In this document: piece by piece, positions 9,258 through 16,918 of the stretch
Numbering within the stretch: the first letter of the stretch is position 1
Layout of the letters: every line of letters begins with the position of its first letter
Assembly: GCF_001610895.1 (NCBI RefSeq)
Contig: NZ_CP011273.1
Span: 2,294,001-2,358,000, forward strand
Direction: 5' to 3'
From: Planctomyces sp. SH-PL62
GTDB taxonomy: Bacteria > Planctomycetota > Planctomycetia > Isosphaerales > Isosphaeraceae
Length of the DNA: 64,000 bases
The notes under the pieces: model-generated
The model's input: only the letters and a program-made list of their open reading frames with translations
What the model was told of the DNA's origin: nothing
Databases searched by the model: none
Made by a program: the position numbers and the translations under genes

Positions 9258-9692
9258 ATGATCCCGTATTCCCAGTTCGGCCTCCTGCGGTTGCGCCCGT
9301 TTCGTCCCGAGGCGGAGGTCGTCGAGCTGGACGACTGGGAGTACGAGGGCCGCTGCTGGGTCGGGGAGGCGATCAAATTCTCGGAGTGGCTGCGGCCCGA
9401 GGAGAAGCCGGAGGCGCTCGGGTCGCTGAGCCTCGATTTCGACGAGTTCCCGGCTCCTGCGGCGGATCGCGTGCTGGAGGCCCTCGACCTGCCCGTCCGG
9501 GCGGGGATGACGTTCGAGGAGTTGAAAGCCGTTCTGGGCGAGCCCGTCGAGACGCTGCGGTTCAGCCCGAACAAGGTCACCTACGAATTCCTGACCGCCG
9601 GGGCCGAGCCTTACCAGGTCTCGTGCACGGTCAAGAACCAAGGCGGCCTGAGCTACCTCGGCGTCATGATCCCGGCCGGGCGCGCCGAGTAG
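9258..9692 (+). CDS. Hypothetical protein
   Basis: 144 residues, acidic, no signal peptide or membrane segment. The ATG at 9258 follows CAGGAGATCGCG, a good ribosome site. A C-terminal part, about residues 75-140 (MTFEELKAVLGEP... KVTYEFLTAGAEPYQVSCTV... LSYLGVMI), looks like a small alpha/beta fold. I do not recognise a family. It lies 49 bases after the enolase-superfamily gene on the same strand and may be co-transcribed. Confidence 0.6.
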   Translation: MIPYSQFGLLRLRPFRPEAEVVELDDWEYEGRCWVGEAIKFSEWLRPEEKPEALGSLSLDFDEFPAPAADRVLEALDLPVRAGMTFEELKAVLGEPVETLRFSPNKVTYEFLTAGAEPYQVSCTVKNQGGLSYLGVMIPAGRAE

Positions 9693-9711
9693 CCCGAGGA
9701 ACCGTCGGGCC

Positions 9712-9936
9712 TCACGTCGTCGCGTCCCCGGGCCGGTCGCCACGGCCGGAAGCGTCGAGCACGCGAAGCAGCCGCGTGAGGACGGCCTCGGGATCGAGCC
9801 CGCTCTCCCGGCAGGCGTAGGCCAGCGACTTGCCGCCGCAATGCTGGTCGACGCCCAGCTCCTGGAACACCGCCTCGGTCTCGGGATGGTCGATCACCCA
9901 GTCCGGTACCGAGCTGTCCAGGTCGCATCCGGTCAT
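9712..9936 (-). CDS. DUF542 (ScdA N-terminal) mini-protein
   Basis: 74 residues from the ATG at 9936, which has GAGGAG eight bases upstream. The core SVPDWVIDHPETEAVFQELG followed by VDQHCGGKSLAYACRESGLD matches the N-terminal DUF542 domain of ScdA/YtfE/RIC iron-sulfur cluster repair proteins, including the conserved Cys in DQHCGG. In RIC proteins this domain precedes a di-iron hemerythrin domain; here it stands alone and no hemerythrin gene is next to it. A role in repair of nitrosative or oxidative damage to iron-sulfur clusters is inferred only from the domain. The upstream region (9955-10010) is AT-rich and likely carries the promoter. Confidence 0.8.
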   Translation of the reverse strand: MTGCDLDSSVPDWVIDHPETEAVFQELGVDQHCGGKSLAYACRESGLDPEAVLTRLLRVLDASGRGDRPGDATT

Positions 9937-10089
9937 CGCGTCGCTCCTCACCAATCAAAATAAAAGCTAGTATCGATTTAACACCACATCCTGAGCCGAG
10001 AAATCACAAGGAGCGCCCAGGCGGCGGGGCGCTGACGAATTCATCTGACGTGGCCTGAGAGGCCGTTCGGAAGCCTGGCGACGCGGCGA

Positions 10090-10875
10090 TCACGGTCGGG
10101 TCGCCGGCATCGTCCTGAGCAGGTCGATCATCGCCTGTTGGCTCACTCGCAAGACCCCCTGGTGGGCCCGATCCAGGTCGAGGATGAGATAGAGCACCAC
10201 GGCGAAGGCCAGCGACAGCATCAGCATCTCGGGCGATCGCCTGGTCTCCGACAGGCCCGCCTGGTAGCCTACCGACGCAATCCCGATGAAGGCCAGGCAG
10301 AAGAGCGAGAGCCAGATGCTCAGGGGGATGCGACTCCGGAGCCCTACGAGCACCCGCGTGGCATGCAGGTCGATCGTCGCATTCAGCGACTGGATGAAGA
10401 GCCCCGTCATGATCGACGAAGGGTTCCCGTCGGCGACGACCACCGTTCGCGACCAGAGTTGCTCGTGCAGTTCCTGCGACCGGGCGATCACCCCGGCGAT
10501 CCTGGTCTCCGTCACGCCATGCGCGCGAAGCTCCGTGTACTCCCGGAGCAAGTCCATGATCTCGGACCGCTGCGGCTCGGGCAAGAGTCGAGCGCGCAGG
10601 TACGTCGTGCCGATCGCGTTCGCCTCTTCGAGGACGACCTGACGTCGTGCGTCGAATCGGGCCGCCGCGAAACCGAAGGTGAACGCGAGCATGAAGGCCA
10701 GGAGGCCGAGGATCGATCCCACCATCGCGGCGACCGGCGCGACCTTCTCCGCCGTCGAGAGCGAGAACCGCCATCGACCAAGGCGATAGCCGGACTCCAT
10801 GGCGAGCATGCCGACGGCGACCGCCGCCGGCAGGAAGAGCCAGAGCGGAATCCAATCCAGCGCCGCGTATTCCAT
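10090..10875 (-). CDS. DUF4239 (bestrophin-like) membrane protein
   Basis: About 261 residues starting MEYAALDWIPLWLF at 10875, where CGGAGG sits just upstream; longer in-frame starts give an unlikely Arg/Ser-rich extension. Four membrane segments are visible: around residues 8-27, 48-70, 185-207 and 215-235. Between the second and third is a soluble loop with FDARRQVVLEEANAIGTTYL and LLPEPQRSEIMDLLREYT, the characteristic block of DUF4239 proteins, which are distantly related to bestrophin channels. Function is not established. It diverges from the DUF1963 gene at 11052. Confidence 0.8.
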   Translation of the reverse strand: MEYAALDWIPLWLFLPAAVAVGMLAMESGYRLGRWRFSLSTAEKVAPVAAMVGSILGLLAFMLAFTFGFAAARFDARRQVVLEEANAIGTTYLRARLLPEPQRSEIMDLLREYTELRAHGVTETRIAGVIARSQELHEQLWSRTVVVADGNPSSIMTGLFIQSLNATIDLHATRVLVGLRSRIPLSIWLSLFCLAFIGIASVGYQAGLSETRRSPEMLMLSLAFAVVLYLILDLDRAHQGVLRVSQQAMIDLLRTMPATRP

Positions 10876-11051
10876 CGGGCCTCCGACGTCTCGCTCAGGT
10901 CTCGATCCGACCCCACGGAGATCCACCCATTCGTCATTATGGCGCGTCGCGAGCGACGAGGGCAGGGGCTGGCCGTTGAACCAAGGCATTCGGCGTGGGA
11001 AGTTAGGCCCGGATCTGGTGCAGGCCCGAGACGATCGAAGGAGGCTGAGGG

Positions 11052-12242
11052 ATGAGCGGTCTGACCGACGCATTGGTCGCGCATTGTCGAGCGAAGCCCG
11101 GCGCGACCCCCGGAGAGCAGGACGATTTCAAGCTCCTCGGGGGCTTCCTCGACACCTTCGCCCGGTTCTACCGCAACGACGACCCGCCGGCGATGATGGT
11201 CCGCTGCCCCGACGACGTGCGCCGGCGCCTGGCCGCGTCCCATGCCGGCGTCGTCGTCTCGGAACGCATGCACTGGGAGACCGTGGGCTGGACCTGGACC
11301 GACGTCCCCGTGGACGGCTCGATCCCGGTCGAGACGCTGATCGGGCTGATCGAGACGTCGCACGATCTCCTGTACGACGATCTCGACGAGCCCAGAAGGT
11401 TCCTGATCCAGCTGCTCGCCCGCGGCGCGACGCCGGCCGAAGCCCTCGCGGCCCTGATCGAGAACGCCGGGCTGGAAGGTCGTCGCGGCGAGATCGAGGG
11501 GCTGGCGCGCCCGGCCTTCGCGATCATCACGAACGCGCCCCGCGACGACGAGCCGCCGATCGGGACGACGCGGATCGGCGGTCGCCCCGACCTGGGCGAT
11601 TCGACCGAATGGCCCCGCTACGAGGACGGCCGCCCCATGACCTTCCTCGCGCAGATCAACCTCGCCGAACTCCCCGAAGGGGCCGACCGCGGCCCGCTCC
11701 CCCCGGCCGGGCTCCTCTCGATCTTCTCGGCCTGGGGCTGGCAGGTCGAGGACGACGCCGACCCCCATCCGCCCGAAGGCGACCCGACCCCGGACTGGAC
11801 CCGCATCGTTTACGCCGAGGACCCGTCGACGCTCACGCGCAGTCCCACGCCCGAAGGGCTGAACGAATTCCCGGCCGCCCCGGGCGAGCCGGTCCCAATC
11901 ATCGCCCTCCCCAGCAGCGCCGAGGAGCCGGCGGTCAAGGCGCTCGAATGGGACGAGGAGACCTGGAACGCCTTCTATGAGGCCGTGCTCAATCCCTTCA
12001 CCTTCCTCCAGGCGATGACGATCGGCCGCCCCCTGGACAGCAAGCTGCTGGGATACGCCGACTTCATCCAGGATTTCGACCCCGCCGCCGACGACGGCCG
12101 AAGCCTCCTCTTCCAGCTCGGCAGCGACGATCAGGCCGCGATGTGCTGGGGAGACGGCGGCTGCCTCTACTTCTTCGCCGATCCCGAAGGCCTCGCCCGC
12201 GGCGACTTCTCGCGAATCCACTCCGCCTTTCAATGCGGCTGA
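11052..12242 (+). CDS. YjbR/MmcQ-DUF1963 two-domain protein
   Basis: 396 residues. The N-terminal part (about 1-115) reads like a MmcQ/YjbR domain, with KPGATPGEQDDFKLLGG, a MMVRCPDDVRRRL strand-helix, MHWETVGWTWTDVPVDG and IETSHDLLYDDLDEP. The C-terminal part (about 165-396) is DUF1963 (YwqG-like): PPIGTTRIGGRPDLGDSTEW, MTFLAQINLAELP and LLFQLGSD with MCWGDGGCLYFF. Both are small domains of unknown function seen mostly as separate proteins. No signal peptide, so probably cytoplasmic. Start ATG 11052 follows AAGGAGGCTGAGGG, a strong ribosome site. Confidence 0.8.
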   Translation: MSGLTDALVAHCRAKPGATPGEQDDFKLLGGFLDTFARFYRNDDPPAMMVRCPDDVRRRLAASHAGVVVSERMHWETVGWTWTDVPVDGSIPVETLIGLIETSHDLLYDDLDEPRRFLIQLLARGATPAEALAALIENAGLEGRRGEIEGLARPAFAIITNAPRDDEPPIGTTRIGGRPDLGDSTEWPRYEDGRPMTFLAQINLAELPEGADRGPLPPAGLLSIFSAWGWQVEDDADPHPPEGDPTPDWTRIVYAEDPSTLTRSPTPEGLNEFPAAPGEPVPIIALPSSAEEPAVKALEWDEETWNAFYEAVLNPFTFLQAMTIGRPLDSKLLGYADFIQDFDPAADDGRSLLFQLGSDDQAAMCWGDGGCLYFFADPEGLARGDFSRIHSAFQCG

Positions 12243-12571
12243 CCGCCATTGCCTTGATGACTCGCCTCTGCGGAGCGGCCCTGGGTGCCACGGGCCGGTG
12301 ATCGAGGCAATTTGGTATGACCGCCGCTCCCATCCGGCGACGAACTCCGACCCTCCTCCGCACGGAACGCGCATCATGTCGCACTGTGCAAGTAGGGGGC
12401 GGTGCGCCCGGAACCGTCGCGTCGGTCCCGCACCTTGGTTTGGACCACGCCCCGTCGGCGGCGTCCTCTCCAGCCAACCCGAGAATGCAGGAAGAGAATG
12501 GCCGAACCAAGCCAATCCCAACGCTCGAAAATCAATGACAAACCGTTTCAGGAATGCATCTTGCGTCCGAT

Positions 12572-12603
12572 GGCTTCGATCGTCGGCCCCGCCGATCGAA
12601 GCC
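12572..12603. repeat. Perfect 11-bp hairpin
   Basis: GGCTTCGATCG is followed ten bases later by its exact reverse complement CGATCGAAGCC. There is no T-run on either side, so a terminator role is unproven. It abuts the long palindrome, and the word GATCGAA recurs near 12912. Confidence 0.6.
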
Positions 12604-12616
12604 AATTTTCGGGAGA

Positions 12617-12806
12617 CTCCTCACTTCACACCACCGAGCACCGACGAAAGGCCTCGGGTGCCATTGGTTCCGCGAACGCGCGGAGCGGCCGGGAGTTCGG
12701 GCGACGGCACGGGACTGGCCCGACGCCGATCCACGCGTTCGCGGAACCCGTGGCCCACCGATCGCCGTCTCCCGAGCCCTTTGAGGCGGTGGTGTGAAGT
12801 GAGGAG
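12617..12806. repeat. 190-bp inverted-repeat element (MITE-like or structured RNA)
   Basis: Exact 19-bp terminal inverted repeats: CTCCTCACTTCACACCACC at 12617-12635 and its reverse complement at 12788-12806. Inside lies a second perfect 14-bp inverted pair (GTTCCGCGAACGCG at 12667-12680 against 12734-12747). Partly matching segments between them (AAAGGCCTCGGG against AAAGGGCTCGGG in the reverse complement) make the arms nearly continuous over 60-70 bases. The centre is about 53 bases. No transposase frame and no clear target duplication are present. Confidence 0.75.
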
Positions 12807-12951
12807 CGTCAGCATTTCGCCCGAACGGAGCCAATCACCTCGACGAACCAACTCAACCTAATATCATAATCTTAATAGACTTACGATCCGTCCAGCCTGA
12901 ATCGGGGCTGGTCGATCGAACCCAATCGAAGCCGATTTGCGGCCGGGGCGA

Positions 12952-13836
12952 TCAGCGGCGGAGGCGTTCGCTGAGGCTGATGGCGTCGAGGTCGTTGGGG
13001 GCGAGGCGGAGGGCTTGCTCGACGGCTTCGAGGGCGGCGGCGGGGTGGCGGGCGGCGTCGAGGGCGAGGGCCAGGGCGAGGTGGACGTCGGGGCGGTCGG
13101 GGAGTTGCTGGGAGGCGTTGCGAAGGTCCTTGACGGCCGGGTCGATGTGTCGGAGGGCGAGGTGGGCGCGACCCCGGAGGAAGACGGCTTCGGCGTCGCC
13201 GGGGGTGGCCTCGATGGACTGGTCGAGCCGGACGAGGGCCTGGTCGGCCTCCCCCCTCGCGAGCTGGACGGCGGCGATGCGGCGGTTGGACTCGGCGAGG
13301 AAGGGGTCGTTTTCCAGGGATCGGAAGTAGGCGGCGAGGGCCTCGTCGGTCCTCCCCAGGGCCTCCAGCACGACGGCGAGGCCCAGGTGGCCGGAGGCGT
13401 CGTGGGGCTCGATCTCGACGGCGGTCTCCAGCCGCTTGAGGGCGGAGTCGAGCTGGCCCCGGCCGGCCTCCATCCGCCCCAGCCCGATCAAGGCCCCGAC
13501 GTAATCGGGGTCCAGTTCGAGGGCCTTGCGGAAGCAGGCCTCGGCCTCGGCGGGGCGGCCCCGGAGCTGGATCACGGCGCCGAGCCGCTGGTAGGCTTCC
13601 GGCGAGCGCGGGGAGACGGTGACGAGCTGGGCCAGCTCGGCCTCGGCGCGGTCGAGGGCGCCGGCGTCGACGGCGGCCTGCGCGCGCTCGCTGATCGCCT
13701 GGGCCTGCGCGGCCTTCTCCGGGCTGAGCCCATCCTTGGGGCCCCCCCGGCGCGTGCCCGACCAGCTACAGCCGGGGAGCCCCGGCAGTAGACAGAACAG
13801 GACGCCGACGAAGGCGATCAAGCCCCTGCGCCGCAT
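12952..13836 (-). CDS. TPR-repeat lipoprotein
   Basis: 294 residues. The start at 13836 gives MRRRGLIAFVGVLFCLLPGL ending in a PGC lipobox, so a lipid-anchored export form is likely; longer in-frame starts would bury this signal. The mature part is a run of tetratricopeptide units from residue about 50 to the end, with the usual A..LG.....G....A...F..AL..DP periodicity (for example AYQRLGAVIQLRGRPAEAEA). At least six units are recognisable. TPR lipoproteins usually scaffold envelope complexes; no partner is identifiable. It is the last gene of a same-strand group after the histidine-kinase-like gene (139 bases apart). Confidence 0.8.
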   Translation of the reverse strand: MRRRGLIAFVGVLFCLLPGLPGCSWSGTRRGGPKDGLSPEKAAQAQAISERAQAAVDAGALDRAEAELAQLVTVSPRSPEAYQRLGAVIQLRGRPAEAEACFRKALELDPDYVGALIGLGRMEAGRGQLDSALKRLETAVEIEPHDASGHLGLAVVLEALGRTDEALAAYFRSLENDPFLAESNRRIAAVQLARGEADQALVRLDQSIEATPGDAEAVFLRGRAHLALRHIDPAVKDLRNASQQLPDRPDVHLALALALDAARHPAAALEAVEQALRLAPNDLDAISLSERLRR

Positions 13837-13975
13837 GCGATCGAATCCCCTTCCCTGGGGTGGGCAGGGCCGGTCGGGCCCGGCCCCGGCGCGATCGCGA
13901 CCGGACGCACCCGTCCGGCTCGCCCGCTTCCTCGCCAATATGACCCTCGAAAGCTACGCCCAATCGGGCCGATGG

Positions 13976-14794
13976 TCAATGGCGATCGGCCTCGGGTCGG
14001 GCGGTCATCGGGCTCGGGGAAGGGGGGGTGCGGGGGAAGACGATGCGGACCACGGTCCCTCGGCCCTCGTCCGAATCCAGAAAGATGCGGCCGTGGAGCT
14101 GGTTCACCAGCTCGAGGCCGATCGACAGCCCGAGGCCGTTCCCCTCGACGGACGAGTGCTCGTCGCGGTCGAGCCGGAAGAAGGGCTCGAAGATGCGCTG
14201 CTGGTAGGAGGGGGGCACGCCCGGCCCGTCGTCGGCGACGGTGAGGCTCCAGGATTCGGCGTCGGCCTTCCCCTCGATGCGCACCCGGCCGCCCGGCGGG
14301 GTGAACTTCAGGGCGTTGGAGACCACGGCGGCGAAGAGCTGCTGACATCGGCAGGCGTCGGTGACCACCAGGACGTCGCCGTCCCCCTCGGCGGCCTCGG
14401 CCCGCCAGTCCAGCTCCTTGGCGCGGGCGGCGGCCCCGAAGGAGCGATCGATCTCGTGGACGAGGGCCCGGATCGAGAAGGTCCCCAGGCTGGGGGAGCG
14501 GGTCCCTCGGATGACCTCGGCGTAGTCCAGGTAGCTTCGGGTCAGGCGGAGCAGCTCGTCGCAGAGCGTCCGCATGGTGCCGACGTGCCCCTTCTGGGCG
14601 GCCGAGAAATCGGTCGGCCCGTCCCCCAGGAGCAGGTCGAAGCCCGTCCGCAGCGAGGCGAGGGGACGGCACAGCTCGCCGCTCAGGCTGCACAGCAGGT
14701 TGTGCAGCTCCTGCTGGTCGAACCTGGGCGGCGTCGGGCCGACGGGGGCCGGATGGGGATGGGGGGCGAGTTCGGACTGGGGGTGCGCATTCAT
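13976..14794 (-). CDS. Sensor histidine kinase-like protein lacking the phosphoacceptor histidine
   Basis: About 272 residues from ATG 14794 (an in-frame ATG at 14866 is possible). There is no membrane segment or sensor domain. The dimerisation helix that normally reads SHELRTPL reads SGELCRPL here, with Gly at about residue 39 instead of His. The ATPase domain is complete: N-box AVVSNALKFTP, G1 DDGPGV, F-box IFEPFFRLD and G2 GNGLGLSIG. So ATP binding is probably kept while canonical autophosphorylation is not expected. Another His (in QELHNLL) lies five residues before that Gly and could conceivably substitute. It lies in the same direction as the BON-like and ANTAR regulator genes, so these are likely partners. 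Confidence 0.8.
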   Translation of the reverse strand: MNAHPQSELAPHPHPAPVGPTPPRFDQQELHNLLCSLSGELCRPLASLRTGFDLLLGDGPTDFSAAQKGHVGTMRTLCDELLRLTRSYLDYAEVIRGTRSPSLGTFSIRALVHEIDRSFGAAARAKELDWRAEAAEGDGDVLVVTDACRCQQLFAAVVSNALKFTPPGGRVRIEGKADAESWSLTVADDGPGVPPSYQQRIFEPFFRLDRDEHSSVEGNGLGLSIGLELVNQLHGRIFLDSDEGRGTVVRIVFPRTPPSPSPMTARPEADRH

Positions 14795-14890
14795 GACGGA
14801 CTCGGGGTTGGACGCCGGATCGGGGCTCTGAAACGCGCAGCCGCCCCCGGCGATCGCGATCGCCATGCGGGGCGGGGTCGGGCGGGATGC

Positions 14891-15151
14891 TCAGGAGACG
14901 ACGATCTGGTTGGTCAGCAGCGGATAGCCGTCGGTGAGGTCCAGCACGGCCTGCTGGGCGATCTGCTTCGCGTGGTAGGTGCGGGACCGTCCCCGGAGCA
15001 AGATCCGGTCGTCGCTGTAGTCCACGTGGAGGTCGCGGATGCGGCCGTTGGCGATCCGGTTGACGTGGCCCTGGATGTACAGAGCGAGTTCCTGGTGCGT
15101 CCGGCCCGGGCCCAGCCGAGGGGAATCGGACTGAAGCTGTTGCATCGTCAT
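14891..15151 (-). CDS. BON-domain-like small protein
   Basis: 86 residues from the ATG at 15151, preceded by GAGGAG six bases upstream. The core ELALYIQGHVNRIANGRIRD followed by LHVDYSDDRILLRGRSRTYHAKQIAQQAVL has the alpha-beta-beta-alpha pattern of BON domains, with the typical I-LRG-S-T-K turn. No signal peptide is visible, so it is probably cytoplasmic. It lies between the histidine-kinase-like gene and the ANTAR regulator. Its 290-base leader contains competing stem-loops (see findings). Confidence 0.65.
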   Translation of the reverse strand: MTMQQLQSDSPRLGPGRTHQELALYIQGHVNRIANGRIRDLHVDYSDDRILLRGRSRTYHAKQIAQQAVLDLTDGYPLLTNQIVVS

Positions 15152-15189
15152 GGGCGTCTCCTCATCCTTGGCGTCGCGATGCAAGGCGA

Positions 15190-15216
15190 CAGGAGTCCGC
15201 TCGGGCCGGGCTCCTG
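15190..15216 (-). promoter_or_regulatory. Leader stem-loop upstream of the BON-like gene
   Basis: On the minus strand CAGGAG and CTCCTG can pair around a 15-base segment that has its own CCG/CGG inner pairing. The CTCCT arm could alternatively pair with the AGGAG ribosome site of the next gene (15158-15163), 27 bases further on. The pairing is seen in the sequence; a regulatory role is inference. Confidence 0.3.
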
Positions 15217-15442
15217 AGATCCGTGGTTCGACGTGCGGCCGAGCCGACCGGGGGGGGTGAGGATCTGGGATCGCCCCCCGGGCTCGCGAAGCCCGTCGAC
15301 CGCCCTGGCGTCGGAAGTCGGCCCCGTCATCCCAACGGAATCCGGTCGACGGAAAGGGCGGGCCGGCGACGGCGTCCCGGGCGTGTCCGGGGCTCCCTCG
15401 CCGACGCTTCGCAGCCTAACCGTCCCGGGTCGCGGCGTCAAC

Positions 15443-16093
15443 TCAGTCGATCGGGGGCTCGGCGGGGCGTCGGGGACGCGAATTCGGGGGGGTCGGGGCG
15501 CTGGAGGAGTCCGTGAGCAGCTCGTCGGTCTGGATGATCGACTCGGCGAGCTTGGCCATCGGCACGCGGCGGTCCTGGCTCTGGCGCTGGAGCAGTCGGA
15601 AGGCCTCGTTCTCGTTGAGCTGCTTGCGGGTCATCAGGATCCCCTTGGCCCGCTCGATGAGCTTGCGTTCGCGGAGGCTCATCTTGAGGTGGTCGACGTC
15701 CTCCTGGAGTTCCTGGATGTCTCGGGCGCGGGCGACGGCGACCTCGACGATCGCCTGGAGGCTCTGCGTGGTGATCGGCTTGAGGATGTACTGGATGACG
15801 CCGTCCTCGACGGCCTGGCCGATCAGGTGGGGATGGGCGTGGGCGGTGACGATGACGACCGGGGTGCCGGGGTCCTCGGCGATCTGCCGGGCCGCGGCGA
15901 GGCCGTCGAGGCCGGGCATCTCGATGTCCAGGAAGATCGCGTCGGGCTGGAGCCGGCGGCAGATCTCGACCGCGCGCTGGCCGTCGTGGACGACCGCGAC
16001 GACCTCATAGCCCAGCGACTCCAGCTGGCTCTGCAAGCCGGTGGCGACCGTTTTCTCGTCGTCCGCGATCACGAATCGGTAGCCCTGTGACAT
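15443..16093 (-). CDS. Response regulator with ANTAR RNA-binding output domain
   Basis: 216 residues from MSQGYRFVIADDEKTVATGL. The receiver domain (about 1-125) has the acidic pair DD at 11-12, phosphoacceptor Asp about 56 in AIFLDIEMPG, a switch Thr in VIVTAHAH and Lys in ILKPIT. The C-terminal ANTAR domain (about 143-190) reads KLIERAKGILMTRKQLNENE then AFRLLQRQSQ. ANTAR proteins act after phosphorylation by binding paired hexanucleotide-loop hairpins in nascent RNA and preventing termination. A Pro/Ser-rich tail of about 25 residues follows. The likely sensor is the degenerate kinase two genes downstream. It diverges from the MaoC gene. Confidence 0.92.
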   Translation of the reverse strand: MSQGYRFVIADDEKTVATGLQSQLESLGYEVVAVVHDGQRAVEICRRLQPDAIFLDIEMPGLDGLAAARQIAEDPGTPVVIVTAHAHPHLIGQAVEDGVIQYILKPITTQSLQAIVEVAVARARDIQELQEDVDHLKMSLRERKLIERAKGILMTRKQLNENEAFRLLQRQSQDRRVPMAKLAESIIQTDELLTDSSSAPTPPNSRPRRPAEPPID

Positions 16094-16282
16094 CGTCGTA
16101 CCTGCCCTCTCGCTGGTGGAACTCTGGACCTCGCTCGCCCCGTCGCCCAACGACGCGCCGGCGGCCTGGACTCGAACGACTCCGCTCCTCGCGCCTCCCC
16201 CCCGCGCTTCCGCCCCCGCGAGGGAGCGGTTAGACTCGGGTCGACCCTGGCCCCCCACTCACGGATGCGGAGCACGTCGAGG

Positions 16283-16768
16283 ATGGCGCGACATCGGAAC
16301 AACCCCCTGGGATACAACGACCTCACGATCGGCGACGAATGGGAAAGCCCCGGGAGGACCGTGACCGAGACGGACGTGACGACGTTCGCCGGCCTCTCGG
16401 GAGACTTCAACGCCCTCCACGTCGATCACGCCTGGGCGGCCGACGGCCCGTTCGGGAAGCCGGTCGCGCATGGGCTGCTGGGACTGGCCCTGGTCTCCGG
16501 GCTCGCCAGCCACGCCCCCCGCGTGGACACGCAGGCGTTCCTGGCGATCCTGGAGTGGAAGTTCCTGCTCCCCATCGCGTTCGGCGACACCGTTCGGGTG
16601 ATCTCACGCGTCGAGTCCATCGAGCCCCAGGCCCGAGGCCGCAGGGCTCTCGTGGTCTGGCGCCGCCGGCTGATCAACCAGGACGACCTCGTGGTGCAGG
16701 AGGGGCTCACCCAGACTCTCGTTCGAGCCCGCTCCCTCGCCGCCCCCTCCGAGCCCGAATCCTCCTGA
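16283..16768 (+). CDS. MaoC-family hot-dog dehydratase
   Basis: 161 residues. The hydratase signature appears as TTFAGLSGDFNALHVDHAWA with the catalytic Asp and His of the G-D-x-N-x-x-H motif, followed by VAHGLLGLALVSGL. The rest (FLLPIAFGDTVRVISRVESI) fits the MaoC/R-specific enoyl-CoA hydratase hot-dog fold. It probably hydrates or dehydrates an acyl-CoA thioester. I chose ATG 16283 (GGAG eleven bases upstream); ATG 16265 is the alternative and adds six residues. It is a single gene between divergent ANTAR and convergent guaA genes. Confidence 0.88.
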   Translation: MARHRNNPLGYNDLTIGDEWESPGRTVTETDVTTFAGLSGDFNALHVDHAWAADGPFGKPVAHGLLGLALVSGLASHAPRVDTQAFLAILEWKFLLPIAFGDTVRVISRVESIEPQARGRRALVVWRRRLINQDDLVVQEGLTQTLVRARSLAAPSEPESS

Positions 16769-16918
16769 GATCGAGGAGTCCGGCCCCTTGCGAAGTTCGT
16801 CCCTTCCTCGTCCCGTACCGCCGTCCGACACCACCTATATCTCTCCGGATCCAGGCGGAAGGCAAGCAAATTCAGGGCCGAGCACGGCGATTCCGCAAGC
16901 GGGGATGAGTCGCTCGTC

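Larger units (their letters stand above)
12243..12951. other. 700-bp gene-free region with palindromic structure
   Basis: No open frame here looks like a gene; short frames in the middle are created by the palindrome. It holds a small hairpin at 12572-12603 and the long inverted-repeat element at 12617-12806, both listed separately. An unusually AT-rich patch at about 12855-12885 may serve as a promoter region for something not visible, or as spacer, because both flanking genes end into this region. Confidence 0.6.

Noticed and set aside
12298-12861. Several short open frames in the 12.3-12.9 kb gap
   Set aside because: They overlap one another on both strands, coincide with the palindrome and show no ribosome site or domain.
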